From SZUA-584 sp040768905 (GTDB lineage Bacteria; Bacillota; Clostridia; Christensenellales; SZUA-584): DNA of 64,000 nucleotides. A model generated the notes under the pieces. It was not told the DNA's origin, searched no databases, and worked only from the letters and a program-made list of their open reading frames with translations. Below are positions 60,582 to 64,000 of this stretch, in pieces. A program made the translations under genes and the position numbers. The stretch spans positions 1,426,001 through 1,490,000 of the forward strand of contig JAXGMA010000001.1 of the NCBI GenBank assembly GCA_040768905.1, in the 5' to 3' direction. The number at the start of each line of letters is the position of its first letter. The first letter of the stretch is position 1.

Positions 60582-61328
60582 TTAAACAATCATGATCTCT
60601 ACACCGCTTTCTATAAGTGCCTTTCTGCAATTTTCAGGAACCGCATCGGTGATAACCAGGGCTATGTCCAGCAAAGGCATGAGCGAGACCACACCGCGCC
60701 TGTTGAATTTTGATGAGTCAGTCAGTATGATGCGCCGCTTTGCGCTCTTGGCCATCGCCCGCACTGCTTCAGTGCGCAATAGGTTTACATTGGAAAAACC
60801 CTGCTCGGCATCAAATCCGTCCGTGCCGATAAAAAACTTGTCTACAAAAAATTCGCGTGCGCATACCCTCACCAGGGGACCTGTCATTACTTGTGCGTCG
60901 GGTTCGTAATAACCGCCCAAAAGCACTGCACGCGCGCCTGAAAAAGACCGTATATGCGCCGCAATGAACGCTGAATTTGTGATGATGGTAATGTCGCGCT
61001 TTTTTGCCGCAAGCTCAGCAGCGAGCATTGCACAGGTCGATCCGGATTCGATCATGATCGTTTCTCCGTTTTCAACCATCTCCTCAGCCATGTGTGCAAT
61101 TCTTTTTTTTATCTCATAGTTAAATGACATCCTGTAATTGACGTCGTCCTGGGAAACACGCAAGGCAAACCCGTGCTGGCGCCTTAAAAGCCCTTTTTCC
61201 TCCAGAGCCGCGAGGTCTTTGCGAACAGTCACCGCCGAGACATCGAGCATCTGCGCCAATATAGCCACATCAAGGCTTCTTGATTCGTTGAGCATATCCA
61301 AGATTTTAAGACGACGTTCGTTCATCAT
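60582..61328 (-). CDS. DeoR/GlpR family transcriptional regulator
   Basis: A 248-residue repressor. N-terminal DeoR helix-turn-helix (RRLKILDMLNESRSLDVAILAQMLDVSAVTVRKDL) and the sensor domain with MIESGSTCAMLAAEL and FIGTDGFDAEQGFSN, where sugar phosphates bind. The start at 61328 overlaps the stop codon of the glycyl radical enzyme gene, so it is co-translated with it. The operon should be induced by a phosphorylated intermediate, fitting the ROK-type sugar kinase at the other end. Confidence 0.93.
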   Translation of the reverse strand: MMNERRLKILDMLNESRSLDVAILAQMLDVSAVTVRKDLAALEEKGLLRRQHGFALRVSQDDVNYRMSFNYEIKKRIAHMAEEMVENGETIMIESGSTCAMLAAELAAKKRDITIITNSAFIAAHIRSFSGARAVLLGGYYEPDAQVMTGPLVRVCAREFFVDKFFIGTDGFDAEQGFSNVNLLRTEAVRAMAKSAKRRIILTDSSKFNRRGVVSLMPLLDIALVITDAVPENCRKALIESGVEIMIV

Positions 61329-63724
61329 CAAAGCACCTGTTCTGTCCTTGCAATAATATCATCCTGTGTCTGGCGCGAAAGCACATTGAAAAACGCCGAA
61401 TAGCCCGCCACGCGGACGATCAGGTCTCCGTGTTTCTCCGGGTGCTCCTGGGCATCAAGCAGCGTCTCGCGCGATACCACGTTGTATTGTATATGGAACC
61501 CATGCAGCGAATCGAAAAAAGTACGGATAAGCAGCAGAAGTTTCTCACGGTCCCTTTGATTTGCGAGCATCGTCGGCACAACTTTTTGATTGAGCAGTAC
61601 GCCGCCCGTGATTTTTTCCGTGCGCAGCTTGGAAACGGATTTCAAAACGCTTGTCGGACCGTTGACATCCATAGAATGGGTCGGAGAGCAGCCTTCCGCC
61701 AAGGGTTCTCCAGCGTAGCGTCCGTCAGGAGTCGCCAGCGTATTTGCCCCTTGGGGTACGTTCGCGGATATCGAAGAGGTGCCGGCATAGTACACGCCGC
61801 CGATAGGCCCGCGGCCATAGCGCGTGTTCTTGTATTTGTTAAGCTCATCGATATAACTGTCATAGCCCTTGACCACGAGCGCGTCTACGTAGTCGTCATC
61901 ATTGCCGTATTTGGGCGCCGCGAGCAGCAGCTGCCGGATACGCTCACCCTCTTCTCCTTCAAAGTTGCTCAACAGCGCATTCCACAGTTCAGCACGCGTC
62001 ATGGTTTTTTCTTCATAGACGCATTTTTTGATTGCCGCCAGCGAATCTCCCAAGTTGGCAATGCCGACCTGAAGATCGCTGATAAAGTCATAGACGGCAC
62101 CGCCTTCTTTCAAGTGCTTCCCTCTGGCAATGCAATCGTCAGTCAGCGCTGAGCACAGTATATCAGGGACTTCTTGTTCGATCACCATATCCGCAGAAGA
62201 GTCGAGAATCACAGCCTGCCTGCAGAATTCGCGAATGAAGATATCCCATGCGTGCATCACTTCATCGAAGGTTTCCATGTCAAGAAAATGCCCAACGCCG
62301 CTAAATACACGCTTTGCGCTTTGAATGTCGACGCCGTCGTTGAGCGCGATCATAAGTGTTTTGGGGAAGTTTAAAAAGCTCATGCCCGTGCAGCGGTAAC
62401 CCCATTTGCCGGGAACCGCAACTTCAACGCAGCCAATGGCGCTGTAATTCATAGCATCATCTTTTTTAACACCGAGGTTTATAAACGACGGTATGATGAT
62501 CTCATCGTTGTTGAACGCCGGCATTCCAAAGCCGCAGCGAATCACTTCTATGCATTCGCGCATGAATTCGTTGCTCAGTCCGCTGTGGTAACGTACCGTC
62601 AGGTTGGGTTGGGGCAAATGGCACCGCGCAACGCTCTTCAATATTAGATAGCTTAACTCATTGACCGCATCCTTGCCGTCCGCCGTCTGCCCGCCGATCG
62701 TGACATTCTGATAAAGCGGGCTGCCCGCCGAAAAACGCGTATGCGACCAGCTTCTTATTTTATTGATGGATATCGTTTTGAGCCAAAGGTTCTCGAGAAG
62801 CTCTAAGGCCGCCTCTTCTGCCATGCCTTCCGCTTTGCTTTTCAAGTAGTACGGATAACAAAACTGATCAAGCCTCCCGTACGAAAGCGAATGGCCGTTA
62901 GACTCTATCTGCAGTATCAAATGGATCAGCCACACGCTTTGCAGCGCTTCATGGAAGGTCTCGGCAGGATATCTGGGTACTTTCCGGCAGATCCGCGCGA
63001 TCTCTAAAAGTTCTTCGGCGCGCTGCACAGAAGCCGTTTTGGCCTGCTCTTCAGCCAGGTCCGCGAATCGGTTTGCAAAGGCTTCCACGGCGTCAAGCAC
63101 GATCAAAATGGCACGGTAAAAATAACTTTTTTTAAGATCTGCAAATTCGGCAAGATTGAGCATATTCTGCGCAGCCAGGGTCTGAGCCCTCACGCCTTCT
63201 ATGCCTTCGCTTAGAATCCTGCTGTAACTGACCGCAACATGCGCGTCGCCTGACGTGATGTTTCCCTCCGTCTTGATAATGCCCAGATCATACAGCAGCC
63301 GCGAATCCGCAGGGAAAGCGGCATAGCCCTTGTCCTTTAATGTGCGCCCCTTCCAGTATGGGTATATGTCTCTAAGTATCTGTTTATTCTCTTCAGTAAT
63401 GGTGAACCGGTCCCCATCCCTTTTTTCGAATTCATCAAGTTCCGCGACGACCCAGTCTATAGCATATTCAGGGAAAATAGGTGCAGCTCTGTTTGCGCTT
63501 GCATGGTTGCCGACGATCAGTTCGTCCGGATCAATAAATATTGACATGTTGCGCAATACAGCATCCACCATATACGCGCGTTTCAAAACAACCTGATCCT
63601 GTTCGTGCGCTCTGTAAGCTTGCGTTGTGTAAACGGCCCTTTGCGTACAGACAGCAGGCTGTGTGCCCATTATCCTTTTTCGTATCGCTGCCGTTCTGGG
63701 GTGCAGCTCGCCAAAGTAACTCAT
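61328..63724 (-). CDS. Glycyl radical enzyme, dehydratase type (PFL family)
   Basis: A 798-residue oxygen-sensitive enzyme. The glycyl radical motif RVAGYSAFF places the radical at Gly774, 24 residues from the end. The active-site Cys432 lies in GCVEVAVPGKWGYRC; Glu434 two residues on is the hallmark of dehydratases and C-X lyases (glycerol, propanediol, choline, hydroxyproline) rather than pyruvate formate-lyase, which has Cys-Cys. CAGGAG precedes the ATG. It is flanked by a ROK-type gene and a DeoR regulator, so the substrate may be a sugar-derived polyol. The needed radical SAM activase is not in the window. Confidence 0.88.
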   Translation of the reverse strand: MSYFGELHPRTAAIRKRIMGTQPAVCTQRAVYTTQAYRAHEQDQVVLKRAYMVDAVLRNMSIFIDPDELIVGNHASANRAAPIFPEYAIDWVVAELDEFEKRDGDRFTITEENKQILRDIYPYWKGRTLKDKGYAAFPADSRLLYDLGIIKTEGNITSGDAHVAVSYSRILSEGIEGVRAQTLAAQNMLNLAEFADLKKSYFYRAILIVLDAVEAFANRFADLAEEQAKTASVQRAEELLEIARICRKVPRYPAETFHEALQSVWLIHLILQIESNGHSLSYGRLDQFCYPYYLKSKAEGMAEEAALELLENLWLKTISINKIRSWSHTRFSAGSPLYQNVTIGGQTADGKDAVNELSYLILKSVARCHLPQPNLTVRYHSGLSNEFMRECIEVIRCGFGMPAFNNDEIIIPSFINLGVKKDDAMNYSAIGCVEVAVPGKWGYRCTGMSFLNFPKTLMIALNDGVDIQSAKRVFSGVGHFLDMETFDEVMHAWDIFIREFCRQAVILDSSADMVIEQEVPDILCSALTDDCIARGKHLKEGGAVYDFISDLQVGIANLGDSLAAIKKCVYEEKTMTRAELWNALLSNFEGEEGERIRQLLLAAPKYGNDDDYVDALVVKGYDSYIDELNKYKNTRYGRGPIGGVYYAGTSSISANVPQGANTLATPDGRYAGEPLAEGCSPTHSMDVNGPTSVLKSVSKLRTEKITGGVLLNQKVVPTMLANQRDREKLLLLIRTFFDSLHGFHIQYNVVSRETLLDAQEHPEKHGDLIVRVAGYSAFFNVLSRQTQDDIIARTEQVL

Positions 63725-63744
63725 TATCTATCTCCTGAAAATTT

Positions 63745-64000
63745 TTAATCAAAAATAAGCTCTGCGGCTCCCGTGATGCCGAAGTCCTTTTCCAGCTCCG
63801 CGAAACGGAAATGGACCGGCTGAGGTATATGGTTGTATCTGTCAAATTCTTCTCTGATGCGCCCAAAAAGCGTTTCACCGAAGTTGACAAGGCCGCCGCC
63901 GAAAACAAAAAGGTCGATGTTGAGCAGCTGATAAATGTTGAACACACAAACTGCGAGGTAATGCGCCATCATTTCGACAGTTTCAATGGCCAGCCGGTCA
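63745..64000 (-). CDS. ROK family sugar kinase or regulator (partial, N-terminus beyond window)
   Basis: The last ~84 residues of a ROK protein. The visible part includes NIYQLLNIDLFVFGGGLVNFGE, the family's C-terminal nucleotide-binding region, and ends FGITGAAELIFD. ROK proteins are glucokinases, fructokinases, N-acetylmannosamine kinases or NagC-type repressors; without the N-terminus kinase and regulator cannot be told apart. It lies 20 bases upstream of the glycyl radical enzyme gene and probably in the same operon. Confidence 0.85.
   Translation of the reverse strand, partial: DRLAIETVEMMAHYLAVCVFNIYQLLNIDLFVFGGGLVNFGETLFGRIREEFDRYNHIPQPVHFRFAELEKDFGITGAAELIFD

Overview
The window looks like a carbohydrate-catabolism region from an anaerobic Bacillota, most likely Clostridia; the genus cannot be fixed. 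The grounds are strong AGGAGG-type ribosome-binding sites, TTGACA/TATAAT-like promoters in AT-rich spacers, lipoprotein substrate-binding proteins, a YesM/YesN two-component pair, a GH4 phosphoglycosidase, a glycyl radical enzyme and a B12-dependent mutase. Nearly every gene lies on the minus strand.

Layout, left to right. At 0-2 kb: the end of a purine operon (purE, purC) and a CPBP protease. At 2.4-12.3 kb: LacI regulator, substrate-binding protein, permease, ABC ATPase, second permease, aldo/keto reductase and 2-keto-3-deoxygluconate (KDG) kinase. One permease is split by an IS256-family element with a direct target repeat, and the KDG kinase is a near-identical copy of one 12.7 kb away. 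At 12.7-15 kb: a peptidoglycan hydrolase and galE. At 15.1-31.6 kb: KDG kinase, a KDPG aldolase fused to a VOC domain, two further sugar ABC systems, the two-component pair, an aldose-epimerase-like protein, a beta-propeller lactonase and an SDR dehydrogenase. Together these resemble an oxidative Entner-Doudoroff-type route, but no sugar-acid dehydratase is present.

At 32-36.7 kb a tight operon encodes an archaeal-type (type II) GAPDH, an archaeal-type phosphoglycerate kinase, malic enzyme and a LarA-family protein. At 36.9-50.3 kb is the most unusual section: VOC protein, IolB-like isomerase, a single-chain B12-dependent mutase, GntR/FCD regulator, class III aminotransferase, a broken alanine dehydrogenase, SDR and zinc dehydrogenases, FGGY kinase, StsC-like DegT aminotransferase and Gfo/Idh dehydrogenase. 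Four promoters here, and one in front of an ABC substrate-binding gene at 60 kb, carry the same palindrome (TAATATATTA, one copy with a single change) at a fixed place overlapping the -10 box; a shifted variant precedes the GntR gene. This suggests one GntR-controlled regulon joining uptake to an uncharacterised pathway, possibly for a cyclitol or amino-sugar derivative (inference).

At 50.6-60.1 kb: LacI regulator with two matching operators, HAD phosphatase, GH4 enzyme, and an ABC transporter with two permeases, one ATPase and two tandemly duplicated binding proteins. At 60.6-64 kb: DeoR regulator, a glycyl radical enzyme of the dehydratase type without a visible activase, and the C-terminal part of a ROK-family protein cut by the window edge. 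No tRNA, rRNA or CRISPR array was seen.
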